Positions 6,970-13,500 of a stretch of DNA of 22,202 nt are shown here, piece by piece. The position numbers were made by a program, and so were the translations under genes. Below the pieces are notes generated by a model. It had not been told where the DNA came from, made no database searches, and saw only the letters and a program-made list of their open reading frames with translations. Origin of the DNA: a virus; IMG/VR virus record IMGVR_UViG_3300020457_001422, positions 1 through 22,202 of that record; one strand, 5' to 3'. Position 1 is the first letter of the stretch. Every line of letters begins with the position of its first letter.

Positions 6970-9318
6970 ATGAGAAAAAACACTAAAATAAATTCCGTAA
7001 ATTTAGATACGAAATCTCAATTAGCAAAATTAATCGCAACAGAAAATATCATAGTACAACACAACAATGTTAAGACAGCAAGTTTTAACACCGAGACTCG
7101 TGTGTTAACTTTACCTATATTTAAAGAACAAAAAGGTGACGTATATGATATGTTAATAGCACACGAATGTGCTCACGCATTATGGACTCCTCAAGATGGA
7201 TGGAAAAAAATATGTGATGAAGAAGAATTAAGAACATACGTAAATGTATTAGAAGATACTAGAATAGATAGACTTATACAAAAGAAATACCCAGGAGTTG
7301 TTAAAAATTATATCAACGGTTTTGATATATTAGAAAAACAAAACTTCTTTGGTATGCACGGAAAAGATTTAAATAAATCTCTTATGTTAATTGATAAGAT
7401 TAATTTAAGAAGTAAATCAAGTAACCGATTACCGTTCATTTTTTCTCCCGATAATAATAAATGGTTAGACAAGGTTGACTCTCTTAAAACTTTTAAAGAT
7501 GTAGTTAACCTTGCTAAAGAAATGTTAGATTGGCAGAAAAAACAAGTTGAAGAGTTAAAGAAATTGCCTGACTTTGATATGCATCCTATTATATCTAATT
7601 ATGATTTATCAGATGAAGATGGAGATAGTGATGACGCTATGGAATTGCCAGATGATATAGATGACAATTCAGATGAACAGGACGAAAAAAATGATAAAAG
7701 AGATTCAGAAGATTCAGATGATAAAAAAGATGAAGATAAAAAAGATGATTCTGATACAGGTAAATCTGATACTGATACAGAAGATAAAAAAGATGATACT
7801 AAAGATAAAGGAGAAGCAACTCAACACGCTAAAGGTGCTGACGGTGAACCTGTTGTTAAAAAATTAAAAGCAATTACTAACGAAGCATTTGAACAGAAAA
7901 AAGAAGAATTGTTAGACCAAAAAACTTCTTATACATATGGTACTTTTCCTGATCCTAATTTAGACTCTTGTTTAACTTCATATAAAGAATGGTTAAATGA
8001 TTGGAGATTACATATCAATAGACATTTAAAAGATTATCCAGAAGGTACAAAACAATATAGAGAATGGATACTTAATAAATTTAAAAAATTTAGAAGTGAA
8101 AATAAGAAAACTGTAATGTATCTTGTTAAAGAGTTTGAAATGAAAAAAGCTGCTACTGCTTATAAGAGAGCTGCTACTAACAAGACTGGAATTATTGATC
8201 CTTTAAAATTAAAGAATTACAAATTTAGTGAAGACATATTTAAAAAGATGACTATTATTCCTGATGGAAAAAACCACGGGATGATAATGTTATTAGATTG
8301 GTCTGGTTCTATGAGTGATTGTTTACAAAATACTGTGGAACAATTAATTAACTTAATAGACTTTGTTAAAAGAGTTAACATACCTTTTGAGGTATATTTC
8401 TTTACTAGTGAAAGAAGACTAGAAGAAAAAGAAAAACATTTTTATAATTATAAAGTTGATGACTTTGCTTTTGATAAATTTAAATTAGTTAATATTGCTA
8501 GTCATAGAATGAATAAAAAAGAATTAGAAGAGTCTTTATTACATTTATATCACTCTTCAATGGGATATGATTATAGATATGGATTTAGAAGAAGTGATAT
8601 AGATTATCCTCAAGGTACTAATTATTATATGCCTGACCAATATCATTTAGGAAATACTCCATTAAACGAAGGTTTATTAGTAGTTAATAAATTAATTCCA
8701 ATATTCCAAAAGAAATATAAAGTTGAAAAACTTACTTTTATTACTTTAACTGATGGTGGTGCTAACTCTTTCAGACATAATCAAATTAAAGATGTATCTG
8801 AATTAACAGATGAATATGAAATTGCTGACCATAAAAAACAAAAAAATAAATTTTACTTAAAAAATATTGGTTATGATGATAAACTAGTTATTAATTATAA
8901 GAAAAAAAGATATATCATAAAAGATTGGTATGGAGATAGTATGACCAATACATTATTAGATATGATTAAGTATAATCACAATGCTACAGTTGTTGGTTTC
9001 TATGTTATTAAAAGATTAAGAAGATGGGATATGGACAGATATGTTGGAGATTATAAAGATTGGGCTGATAAAGAAAAAAAAGTATCAGCATTAAGAAAAG
9101 AATTTACTAAAAATAAATCTGCTTTAATTGATAAGACTGGTTATGACAAGTATTTCTTATTAGATGGAAAATCTATGAACGTTCAGAATTTTAATTTAAA
9201 TGACGCTGCTGTTAAGAAAGGAACTAAAGGAGAGTTAAAGAGAATCTTCGGTAAGAGTATGAAGAATCGATTAGTTTCCAGAGTAGTTTTAAATAAGTTT
9301 ATACAGGAGGTCGCTTAA
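6970..9318 (+). CDS. VWA-domain, HExxH-containing CobT-like protein
   Basis: 782 residues from the ATG at 6970. An in-frame ATG at 6949 lies upstream of the predicted -10 hexamer and is unlikely to be in the transcript. Three parts are visible: an N-terminal metallopeptidase-like segment with AHECAHALW (HECAH at 65-69) and a following NVLEDTRIDRL helix (92-102) that may give the third ligand; a long acidic low-complexity linker (about 212-281, mostly D/E/K/S); and a C-terminal von Willebrand A domain with MIDAS motif DWSGSMS at 443-449. The combination resembles CobT of cobaltochelatase and other VWA partners of MoxR/CobS-type AAA+ ATPases, and the AAA+ gene follows directly. Cobalt chelation itself is doubtful, because no CobN is seen here. 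A chaperone-like remodelling pair is the better inference. Confidence 0.85.
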   Translation: MRKNTKINSVNLDTKSQLAKLIATENIIVQHNNVKTASFNTETRVLTLPIFKEQKGDVYDMLIAHECAHALWTPQDGWKKICDEEELRTYVNVLEDTRIDRLIQKKYPGVVKNYINGFDILEKQNFFGMHGKDLNKSLMLIDKINLRSKSSNRLPFIFSPDNNKWLDKVDSLKTFKDVVNLAKEMLDWQKKQVEELKKLPDFDMHPIISNYDLSDEDGDSDDAMELPDDIDDNSDEQDEKNDKRDSEDSDDKKDEDKKDDSDTGKSDTDTEDKKDDTKDKGEATQHAKGADGEPVVKKLKAITNEAFEQKKEELLDQKTSYTYGTFPDPNLDSCLTSYKEWLNDWRLHINRHLKDYPEGTKQYREWILNKFKKFRSENKKTVMYLVKEFEMKKAATAYKRAATNKTGIIDPLKLKNYKFSEDIFKKMTIIPDGKNHGMIMLLDWSGSMSDCLQNTVEQLINLIDFVKRVNIPFEVYFFTSERRLEEKEKHFYNYKVDDFAFDKFKLVNIASHRMNKKELEESLLHLYHSSMGYDYRYGFRRSDIDYPQGTNYYMPDQYHLGNTPLNEGLLVVNKLIPIFQKKYKVEKLTFITLTDGGANSFRHNQIKDVSELTDEYEIADHKKQKNKFYLKNIGYDDKLVINYKKKRYIIKDWYGDSMTNTLLDMIKYNHNATVVGFYVIKRLRRWDMDRYVGDYKDWADKEKKVSALRKEFTKNKSALIDKTGYDKYFLLDGKSMNVQNFNLNDAAVKKGTKGELKRIFGKSMKNRLVSRVVLNKFIQEVA

Positions 9319-9346
9319 AGTGTTGATATACAACGTTTTAAAACCC

Positions 9347-9375
9347 TTGACTTTGACCCTAAAGTATGGTACTGT
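9347..9375 (+). promoter_or_regulatory. Promoter of the TTGACT-TACTGT class, copy 2
   Basis: TTGACT at 9347-9352, a 17-nt spacer and TACTGT at 9370-9375, again with an extended TG. The copy before the VWA gene shares 9 nt at the -35 and 17 nt across the spacer and -10 with identical spacing. Predicted start near 9382. The leader then carries AAGGAGG at 9407-9413, a near-perfect ribosome binding site 7 nt before the ATG at 9421. A TATAAT at 9383-9388 has no -35 at usable distance. Confidence 0.72.
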
Positions 9376-9420
9376 ATTAGTATATAATGAATTATTTAAT
9401 ATGAAAAAGGAGGATACACT

Positions 9421-10614
9421 ATGTTAAATGATAAACAAAAAGTCTTTGTTGATATTCTTAAAAAAGAATATCCTGACGCTATGGAAGTCAGAAGAGGAGA
9501 CTTACTTAAAATCCATAAAAAACATAAATTACCATTTCCTTATTGGTTAGTTAATGACGACCAATATAAAGTTGGTAAAGGTATGTTTAAAGTACCAGTT
9601 GACGGTTCTACTAATGACGCCGTTGCTGATGAACCTAAATCAGAAACCAAATCAGAAGCTGCTTATATAGTATCTTCTCTTACTGGTAATATAGTTCCTA
9701 AAAAAGATTCAGTTTTCGTTTCTTTTGGTAACTATCCTGATTTAAAATCTATAATGAAATCTAGGATGTTTTATCCTGTTTTTATTACAGGACTTTCTGG
9801 TAACGGTAAGACAATGGGAGTAACCCAGGCTGCTGCCGAAAACAAAAGAGAGTTAATTAGAGTTAACATCACAATTGAAACCGATGAGGACGACTTGCTT
9901 GGTGGTTATAGACTTAAAGACGGTCAAACTGTATGGCAAAATGGTCCTGTTATTGAGGCAATGGAAAGAGGCGCTGTTCTTTTACTTGATGAGATAGACC
10001 TTGCAAGTAATAAGATAATGTGTTTACAACCAATCCTTGAAGGTTCTGGTATCTTTGTTAAAAAGATTAATAAGTTTGTTAAACCTGCTCCAGGATTTAA
10101 CGTTATTGCTACTGCCAATACTAAAGGTCAAGGTAGTGATGATGGTAAGTTTATTGGAACTAACGTACTTAACGAAGCGTTTTTGGAAAGATTTCCAATT
10201 ACCTTTGAACAGAAATATCCAAGTGTTAAGATTGAGGAAAAAATCTTAAATAAAACTTTAGAAAAAGCTGGAAAAAAAGATTCCAAGTTTTGTAATAAGT
10301 TGGTAACTTGGGCAGATGTTATCAGAAAAACTTACTTTGACGGTGGAGTTGATGAGATTATATCAACTAGAAGACTTGTCCATATTGTACAAGCATATGC
10401 CATCTTTAAAGATAAGATGAAATCTATTGAAGTATGTACTAATAGATTTGACGCTGATACAAAGAATTCCTTTGTTGAACTTTATACTAAAGTTGACGCT
10501 GGGGCAACAGCAGAATCAATTGCTGAAGACCAGAGAAAAGCTGAAGTAGAAGCTCAAGTTAAGGAAGACAATGATAGTGAGTCAGATGAAGAGGCAGACG
10601 CTGATAAAATCTAA
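9421..10614 (+). CDS. cobS: CobS/MoxR-like AAA+ ATPase
   Basis: 397 residues with a strong AAGGAGG before the ATG. The AAA+ core is complete: Walker A GLSGNGKT at 124-131, Walker B LLLDEIDLA at 187-195, a sensor 1 asparagine in IATANTKGQG, and ERF with an arginine-finger candidate. The N-terminal 100 residues are a separate domain (KQKVFVDILKKEYPDA..., with a PFPYWL turn). The C-terminus is acidic (DNDSESDEEADADKI). In T4-like cyanophages and pelagiphages this family is usually annotated CobS, the ATPase subunit of aerobic cobaltochelatase; the symbol follows that custom. The adjacent VWA gene behind a matching promoter makes a MoxR-VWA style pair most likely. Such pairs insert metals or remodel protein complexes. 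Its substrate in a lytic phage is unknown. Confidence 0.87.
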   Translation: MLNDKQKVFVDILKKEYPDAMEVRRGDLLKIHKKHKLPFPYWLVNDDQYKVGKGMFKVPVDGSTNDAVADEPKSETKSEAAYIVSSLTGNIVPKKDSVFVSFGNYPDLKSIMKSRMFYPVFITGLSGNGKTMGVTQAAAENKRELIRVNITIETDEDDLLGGYRLKDGQTVWQNGPVIEAMERGAVLLLDEIDLASNKIMCLQPILEGSGIFVKKINKFVKPAPGFNVIATANTKGQGSDDGKFIGTNVLNEAFLERFPITFEQKYPSVKIEEKILNKTLEKAGKKDSKFCNKLVTWADVIRKTYFDGGVDEIISTRRLVHIVQAYAIFKDKMKSIEVCTNRFDADTKNSFVELYTKVDAGATAESIAEDQRKAEVEAQVKEDNDSESDEEADADKI

Positions 10615-10627
10615 AACCTATCAATCA

Positions 10628-10677
10628 TAGTGTAAGTCCTGAAGGCGGAGGTAGTGCTCCGCCTTCTTTGTACACTA
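10628..10677 (+). terminator. Long two-part hairpin, probable terminator
   Basis: Inner stem GAAGGCGGAG (10641-10650) pairs with CTCCGCCTTC (10657-10666) around a 6-nt loop, followed by TTT. Outer stem TAGTGTA (10628-10634) pairs with TACACTA (10671-10677). It lies 13 nt after the AAA+ stop and is among the GC-richest short stretches here. The U run is short, so it may act as an mRNA-stabilising end or bidirectional barrier rather than a classical terminator. Confidence 0.75.
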
Positions 10678-10693
10678 AATAGAGATTAGAATT

Positions 10694-11197
10694 ATGAATA
10701 TATTTTATTTAGATAAAGATGTAAACAAGTGTGCTCAATATCACAATGATAAGCATTGTGTTAAAATGATATTAGAGTATGCTCAGTTATTATGTACAGC
10801 TCATTGGGAACTTGATGTATCAAACCAAGTAATGAATAATCCTATGGGTCTATATAAACCAACACATAAAAATCATCCTAGTGCTGTATGGGTAAGACAA
10901 TCAAAAAAGAATTATGAATATTTGTATAGTTTATTCAATGCATTATGCCAAGAATATTCTTACAGATATGGCAAGATACATTTAACATATTCAAAACTAC
11001 ATAATGTTTTAGCAACACCACCTCAAAACATTCCAGATAAAGAATTTACACAACCAACACCTGCAATGCCAGATGACGTTAAAGATAATGATAGTATAAA
11101 TGCATATAGAAATTATTATAACAAATATAAACAACATCTAGCAAAGTGGACAAATAGAGAGGTACCTGAATGGATCAAAATGAACGTGATGAGTTAA
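10694..11197 (+). CDS. Conserved phage protein of unknown function
   Basis: 167 residues from the ATG at 10694, first gene after the terminator-like hairpin. The N-terminus MNIFYLDKDVNKCAQYHNDK followed by HCVKMILEYAQLLCTAHW, then YKPTHKNHPSAVWVRQSKKNYEYL and EYSYRYGKIH, reads like a conserved family I have seen only as hypothetical proteins of T4-like marine phages. Clustered histidines (residues 17, 21 and later THKNHPS) and a conserved W-V-R could form a metal or nucleotide site, but no established enzyme motif is present. A DNA-repair role has sometimes been suggested for similarly small phage proteins; nothing here proves it. The next gene begins 28 nt before its end. Confidence 0.85.
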   Translation: MNIFYLDKDVNKCAQYHNDKHCVKMILEYAQLLCTAHWELDVSNQVMNNPMGLYKPTHKNHPSAVWVRQSKKNYEYLYSLFNALCQEYSYRYGKIHLTYSKLHNVLATPPQNIPDKEFTQPTPAMPDDVKDNDSINAYRNYYNKYKQHLAKWTNREVPEWIKMNVMS

Positions 11198-11433
11198 TGA
11201 AAAAATTCCTTGAAAAAGGAGGTAAGGTACAAAAATGTGAACCAGGTTATCCTACTAATGTAGGTTCTTTAGATAAGAGTAAGAAACCACAATGGACAAA
11301 AGAAGATATTAAAAAAGGTAGAACTGGATCAGCACCTATGCCAGATTTAACTACATATAAACCAGGGTCGTATCACGACCTAGAATACGAAGATAAAATT
11401 CCAGTATGGGAACCAACTAAAAAAGATGATTGA
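11170..11433 (+). CDS. Small protein, unknown
   Basis: 87 residues from the ATG at 11170, which overlaps the previous gene by 28 nt. AGAGG at 11158-11162 is 7 nt upstream, which favours this start. An in-frame ATG at 11197, sharing a base with the previous stop (TAATG), is the other candidate and would give 78 residues. The sequence is polar, with a KKFLEKGGKVQKCEPGYPTNVGSLDK segment and a proline-rich C-terminus (PMPDLTTYKPGSYHDLEYEDK). No membrane segment or catalytic motif is visible and I do not recognise a named family. It overlaps the next gene by 8 nt, so it belongs to the 10694-11892 operon that ends with ribosomal protein bS21. Confidence 0.78.
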   Translation: MDQNERDELMKKFLEKGGKVQKCEPGYPTNVGSLDKSKKPQWTKEDIKKGRTGSAPMPDLTTYKPGSYHDLEYEDKIPVWEPTKKDD

Positions 11434-11692
11434 AGATTTTAAAGAACACGCTGATAAAGAACAACAAGATTTGGAAGAGTCTATGAAAGAATCTTTTAGA
11501 CAACGTGATGAAAGAAAGAAACGTGAGAGATTAGCAAACCAAAGAGTAGCAGGAAGTGTTAACTTTCAAGAAGAAGGAGAATTTATATTTTGCTCCAATT
11601 GTGGAGATAGTACCGTACATAAACCAAGATTTGGTGCGTGTGTGAAATGCGGATTAGAAGAATACAATGATAGGAAGGAGGGATTGAATTGA
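11426..11692 (+). CDS. Small zinc-ribbon protein
   Basis: 88 residues from the ATG at 11426, overlapping the previous gene by 8 nt. The first half is a highly charged helix rich in E, K and R (EQQDLEESMKESFRQRDERKKRERL). The second half has two CxxC pairs, CSNCG near 56-60 and CVKCG near 73-77, spaced as in a zinc ribbon. The layout of a charged helical hairpin followed by a four-cysteine zinc site recalls DksA/TraR-like transcription factors. The acidic tip typical of that family cannot be confirmed by eye. It could bind RNA polymerase or nucleic acid. The gene lies directly upstream of viral bS21, sharing 4 nt with it. Confidence 0.8.
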   Translation: MIEDFKEHADKEQQDLEESMKESFRQRDERKKRERLANQRVAGSVNFQEEGEFIFCSNCGDSTVHKPRFGACVKCGLEEYNDRKEGLN

Positions 11693-11892
11693 GTATTACT
11701 GTAGAAGTAAGAGGTGGTAATCTTGAAAAAGCTATGCGTGTGCTTAAAAAGAAAGTACTTAAAGCAGGTATTTTAAGAGAGTATAGAGATAAACAATATT
11801 ACAGAAAGCCATCTGAAATAAAACGTGAGAAGAAAAAACAAGGAATTAAAAACTACAAGAAAAAGCAGAAGCTTTTAGAGAGTAGATTATAG
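11689..11892 (+). CDS. rpsU: Viral ribosomal protein bS21
   Basis: 67 residues from a TTG at 11689. The start is fixed by an AAGGAGG-type site (11676-11682) 6 nt upstream and by the overlap with the previous stop. The sequence follows bacterial bS21 throughout: VEVRGGNLEKAMRVLKKKV near 5-23, LKAGILREYRDKQYYRKPSE near 24-43, then a run of lysines and arginines. bS21 sits at the platform of the 30S subunit next to the anti-Shine-Dalgarno end of 16S rRNA and affects initiation. Viral bS21 is known from pelagiphages and other marine phages, where replacement of the host protein to favour phage messages has been proposed. Together with deformylase and the RimK-like protein it suggests ribosome modification. 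A long structured non-coding stretch follows directly. Confidence 0.93.
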   Translation: MSITVEVRGGNLEKAMRVLKKKVLKAGILREYRDKQYYRKPSEIKREKKKQGIKNYKKKQKLLESRL

Positions 11893-11919
11893 AATTTCCA
11901 GCGCCTGTGCTTTGATAAA

Positions 11920-11927
11920 CATAAATA
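11920..11927 (+). promoter_or_regulatory. Possible late-type promoter (CATAAATA)
   Basis: CATAAATA matches the T4 late consensus TATAAATA at 7 of 8 positions. By T4 spacing the transcript would start near 11933, just before the first helix of the structured region. Weak on its own in so AT-rich a genome; the position is what makes it worth noting. Confidence 0.35.
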
Positions 11928-11932
11928 TATTA

Positions 11933-12185
11933 TACCAGGCAATTCATAAGTCCTGGGGCGTGGAATGGCTTGAATATTTGTGCCGTGTTGTCGCAACAAA
12001 AACAAATACCAGGGTTAGGGAGATCCCAGGACTGGAGTCCATAAAATCTCCCATTGAATTCGGAGCGGTAGCCTTAACCGAGTAGATGTTTTGGGTGTTC
12101 AACTTAAAAAAAATACCCACGCTACTTGTAATATAGAAATTAGTACATATATAAGTAGTAGTGAGTTGCCTTAATGGGACTCATA
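11933..12185 (+). ncRNA. Structured non-coding region between bS21 and hsp20
   Basis: The gap 11893-12221 has no credible gene. By hand count, 11951-12110 is about 46% G+C, far above the flanking genes. Complementary segments: CCAGG 11935-11939 with CCTGG 11952-11956; alternatively TCCTGGG 11951-11957 with CCCAGGA 12025-12031; TATTTGT 11975-11981 with ACAAATA 12002-12008 enclosing TGTTG-TCG-CAACA (11986-11998); GGGAGA 12018-12023 with TCTCCC 12047-12052; CGGT 12066-12069 with ACCG 12077-12080; AGTAG 12081-12085 with CTACT 12122-12126, enclosing TGGGT 12092-12096 with ACCCA 12115-12119; TGAGT 12162-12166 with ACTCA 12179-12183. The first two choices are mutually exclusive, as in a switch. It may be a separate small RNA or the long hsp20 leader. 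No Rfam family is recognised with confidence. Confidence 0.6.
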
Positions 12186-12195
12186 TAATAAAAAT

Positions 12196-12218
12196 AACTT
12201 TGCTTAAAAAAGGAGGTT
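12196..12218 (+). promoter_or_regulatory. ROSE-like RNA thermometer hairpin over the hsp20 start
   Basis: The ribosome binding site AAGGAGGT (12210-12217) can pair with the segment just before it. UUGCU at 12200-12204 faces AGGAG at 12211-12215 across a 6-nt loop, giving U-A, C-G, a G/G mismatch, U-A and U-G. U-G and two A-U pairs then follow beyond a bulged C at 12198. UYGCU opposite the Shine-Dalgarno with a G/G pair is the hallmark of ROSE thermometers, which control small heat-shock genes in alphaproteobacteria. The next gene here is hsp20. Confidence 0.5.
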
Positions 12219-12221
12219 AAT

Positions 12222-12668
12222 ATGACCAATAAAGCATTATCTATTTTTAATCAGTTAAGACCATTATCAGTAGGATTTGATGATGTATTCAATCATTTTG
12301 AATCAATGTTTGACCATCAATTTGATACTCTTAATGTGTCTAATTATCCACCATACAATATCGTAAAAGTTGATAAGAATAAATTTGATGTTGAAGTTGC
12401 ATTAGCAGGATTCAACAAAAAAGATATTAATGTATCAGTTGAAAACGGTATGCTAACTATCGAATCAAAGACGGAAGAGAAGTCTAAAGATGATAAAGAT
12501 GGTGAGGTAATACATAAAGGTATCTCAAAGAGATACTTTAAAAGGTCTTTTACAATCGCTGATGACGTTGAAGTTAAAGGTGCTGAGTTAAAAGATGGTT
12601 TATTAAGAGTTTCTATGGAGAAGATTATTCCAGAGAGTAAGAAACTTAAAACAATAAACATTAAATAG
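12222..12668 (+). CDS. hsp20: Small heat-shock protein Hsp20 (IbpA-like)
   Basis: 148 residues with a strong ribosome binding site 4-5 nt before the ATG. Small heat-shock proteins hold unfolded proteins in a refoldable state without ATP. The alpha-crystallin domain runs from about residue 42 (YPPYNIVKVDKNKFDVEVALAGFNKKDI) through GMLTIESK near 80-87 and a ISKRYFKRSFTIADDVEV strand to GLLRVSMEK. The N-terminal arm has the LRPLSVGFDDVFNHFE pattern of IbpA-type proteins, and the C-terminus has KIIPESKK, equivalent to the conserved I-x-I/IPE anchor. Hsp20 genes are common in T4-like cyanophages and pelagiphages, where a role in capsid or photosystem folding has been guessed. Its leader is the long structured region upstream, with a ROSE-like hairpin at the start. 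A hairpin follows the stop. Confidence 0.95.
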   Translation: MTNKALSIFNQLRPLSVGFDDVFNHFESMFDHQFDTLNVSNYPPYNIVKVDKNKFDVEVALAGFNKKDINVSVENGMLTIESKTEEKSKDDKDGEVIHKGISKRYFKRSFTIADDVEVKGAELKDGLLRVSMEKIIPESKKLKTINIK

Positions 12669-12676
12669 TAATAGAT

Positions 12677-12712
12677 AGTGGCGAGGATAGCATAAACTAT
12701 TGACTCGCCACT
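12677..12712 (+). terminator. Strong hairpin after hsp20
   Basis: AGTGGCGAG (12677-12685) pairs with CTCGCCACT (12704-12712), a perfect 9-bp stem, and ATAG (12687-12690) pairs with CTAT (12697-12700) inside around CATAAA. There is no U run; the 3' arm instead runs straight into TATAAATA. It probably ends or protects the hsp20 message. Confidence 0.7.
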
Positions 12713-12720
12713 TATAAATA
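12713..12720 (+). promoter_or_regulatory. T4-type late promoter TATAAATA
   Basis: A perfect match to the T4 late consensus recognised by gp55, which this window encodes. By T4 spacing (box at -13 to -6) the transcript would begin at 12726, the A of the lipoprotein ATG, implying a leaderless message. It directly abuts the hsp20 hairpin. Confidence 0.6.
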
Positions 12721-12725
12721 ACTAT

Positions 12726-12917
12726 ATGAATAAAATATTAATAGCAATAACAAGTCTGATTCTACTCGCTGGGTGTTCAGTTGCAAATCCTAAAGTATCT
12801 TTTGGTAAGAAATGCGTAGATAAAGGTGACCAGGTTCACTATTCTTACGTATGGATATACGATAAAAACGCAGGATTACTAGCAAATGAAAAAACCTGTG
12901 ATATGATTTCAGACTAG
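12726..12917 (+). CDS. Small phage lipoprotein
   Basis: 63 residues. A basic start (MNK), a hydrophobic stretch ILIAITSLILL and the lipobox LAGC at 14-17 make a textbook type II signal peptide, so the mature 47-residue protein should be lipid-anchored through C17, probably in the outer membrane. C30 and C58 could form a disulphide in the periplasm. The rest has no recognisable motif. Small phage lipoproteins such as T5 Llp block receptors and prevent superinfection or re-adsorption of progeny; that role is possible here. Lysis involvement is another option. The gene sits alone between a late-type promoter and the promoter of the peroxiredoxin gene, with no ribosome binding site. Confidence 0.85.
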   Translation: MNKILIAITSLILLAGCSVANPKVSFGKKCVDKGDQVHYSYVWIYDKNAGLLANEKTCDMISD

Positions 12918-12919
12918 CA

Positions 12920-12948
12920 TTGACAATCCAAATAAAATAATATATATT
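12920..12948 (+). promoter_or_regulatory. Sigma70-like promoter of the peroxiredoxin gene
   Basis: TTGACA at 12920-12925, 17-nt spacer, TATATT at 12943-12948. Predicted start near 12955, four bases before the ATG at 12959. It shares ATTGACAATCC with the leftward candidate at 750-777, and CATTGACA with the promoters before gp45 and the second Sm-like gene. Confidence 0.72.
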
Positions 12949-12958
12949 ATTAATCATT

Positions 12959-13498
12959 ATGAATAAATTATACTTTGGTCACGTGCCAAATATTACATTT
13001 AAAACAAGAGAAGGTGACGAATTAGTTGACGGCGGTTGTTCTTTTGAAGATGGTAAATGGGTAGATAAAACTACCGATGATTATTTCAAAGGAAAGAAAG
13101 TTGTTATATTCGCTTTACCAGGTGCATTTACACCTACTTGTTCAGCAAAACAATTACCAGAATACGAAAAGAGATACCAAGAATTTAAAGATAAAGGTAT
13201 AGATGAAGTTTATTGTATATCAGTAAACGATACGTATGTTATGAACGCTTGGTTTGCTGACTGGAAAATTAAAAACGTTAAACCTATTGCAGATGGAAAC
13301 GGACATTTTACTAGACGTTTAGGTATGTTAATTAACAAAACTGATAAAGGTTTTGGTATGAGGTCTTGGAGATATGCTGCTGTAGTTAACGATTTAAAAA
13401 TTGAACAATGGTTTGAAGAACCAGGAATCAATGATAATGGAAGTGATGATGATCCTTATGGACAATCTTCTCCTTCTAATGTTTTAAATAATATCTAG
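12959..13498 (+). CDS. Peroxiredoxin, Prx5 type
   Basis: 179 residues from the ATG at 12959, with no ribosome binding site. Peroxiredoxins reduce hydrogen peroxide and organic hydroperoxides with a peroxidatic cysteine. The active site PGAFTPTC at 54-61 is intact (C61, with the T58 and P54 environment), and RSWRYAAVVND further on supplies the conserved arginine. The AFTPTCSAKQLPEYE context and YCISVNDTYVMNAW are typical of the Prx5/AhpE-like AhpC-TSA branch that uses glutaredoxin or glutathione. Residues 21-40 form an insertion (ELVDGGCSFEDGKWVDKTTD) with an extra cysteine that could act as resolving cysteine. A protective role against oxidative stress during infection is likely. It has its own promoter and probably a leaderless message. 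Confidence 0.94.
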   Translation: MNKLYFGHVPNITFKTREGDELVDGGCSFEDGKWVDKTTDDYFKGKKVVIFALPGAFTPTCSAKQLPEYEKRYQEFKDKGIDEVYCISVNDTYVMNAWFADWKIKNVKPIADGNGHFTRRLGMLINKTDKGFGMRSWRYAAVVNDLKIEQWFEEPGINDNGSDDDPYGQSSPSNVLNNI

Positions 13499-13500
13499 CA

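Noticed and set aside
7661-7867. Lysine-rich open frame inside the VWA gene
   Set aside because: Shifted reading of the acidic D/E/K linker repeat; a low-complexity shadow.
11955-11976. Resemblance of GGGGCGTGGAATGGCTTGAA to the 5' end of tmRNA
   Set aside because: No matching 3' acceptor strand with CCA, no T-arm, and no tag reading frame is found downstream, nor upstream as a permuted form would need.
12086-12136. 16-codon frame in the structured region
   Set aside because: No ribosome binding site, and its bases are explained by the AGTAG/CTACT and TGGGT/ACCCA helix.
12700-12728. TTGACT-N17-TATATG overlapping the hsp20 hairpin
   Set aside because: The start would lie beyond the lipoprotein ATG. 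TATAAATA explains the site better.
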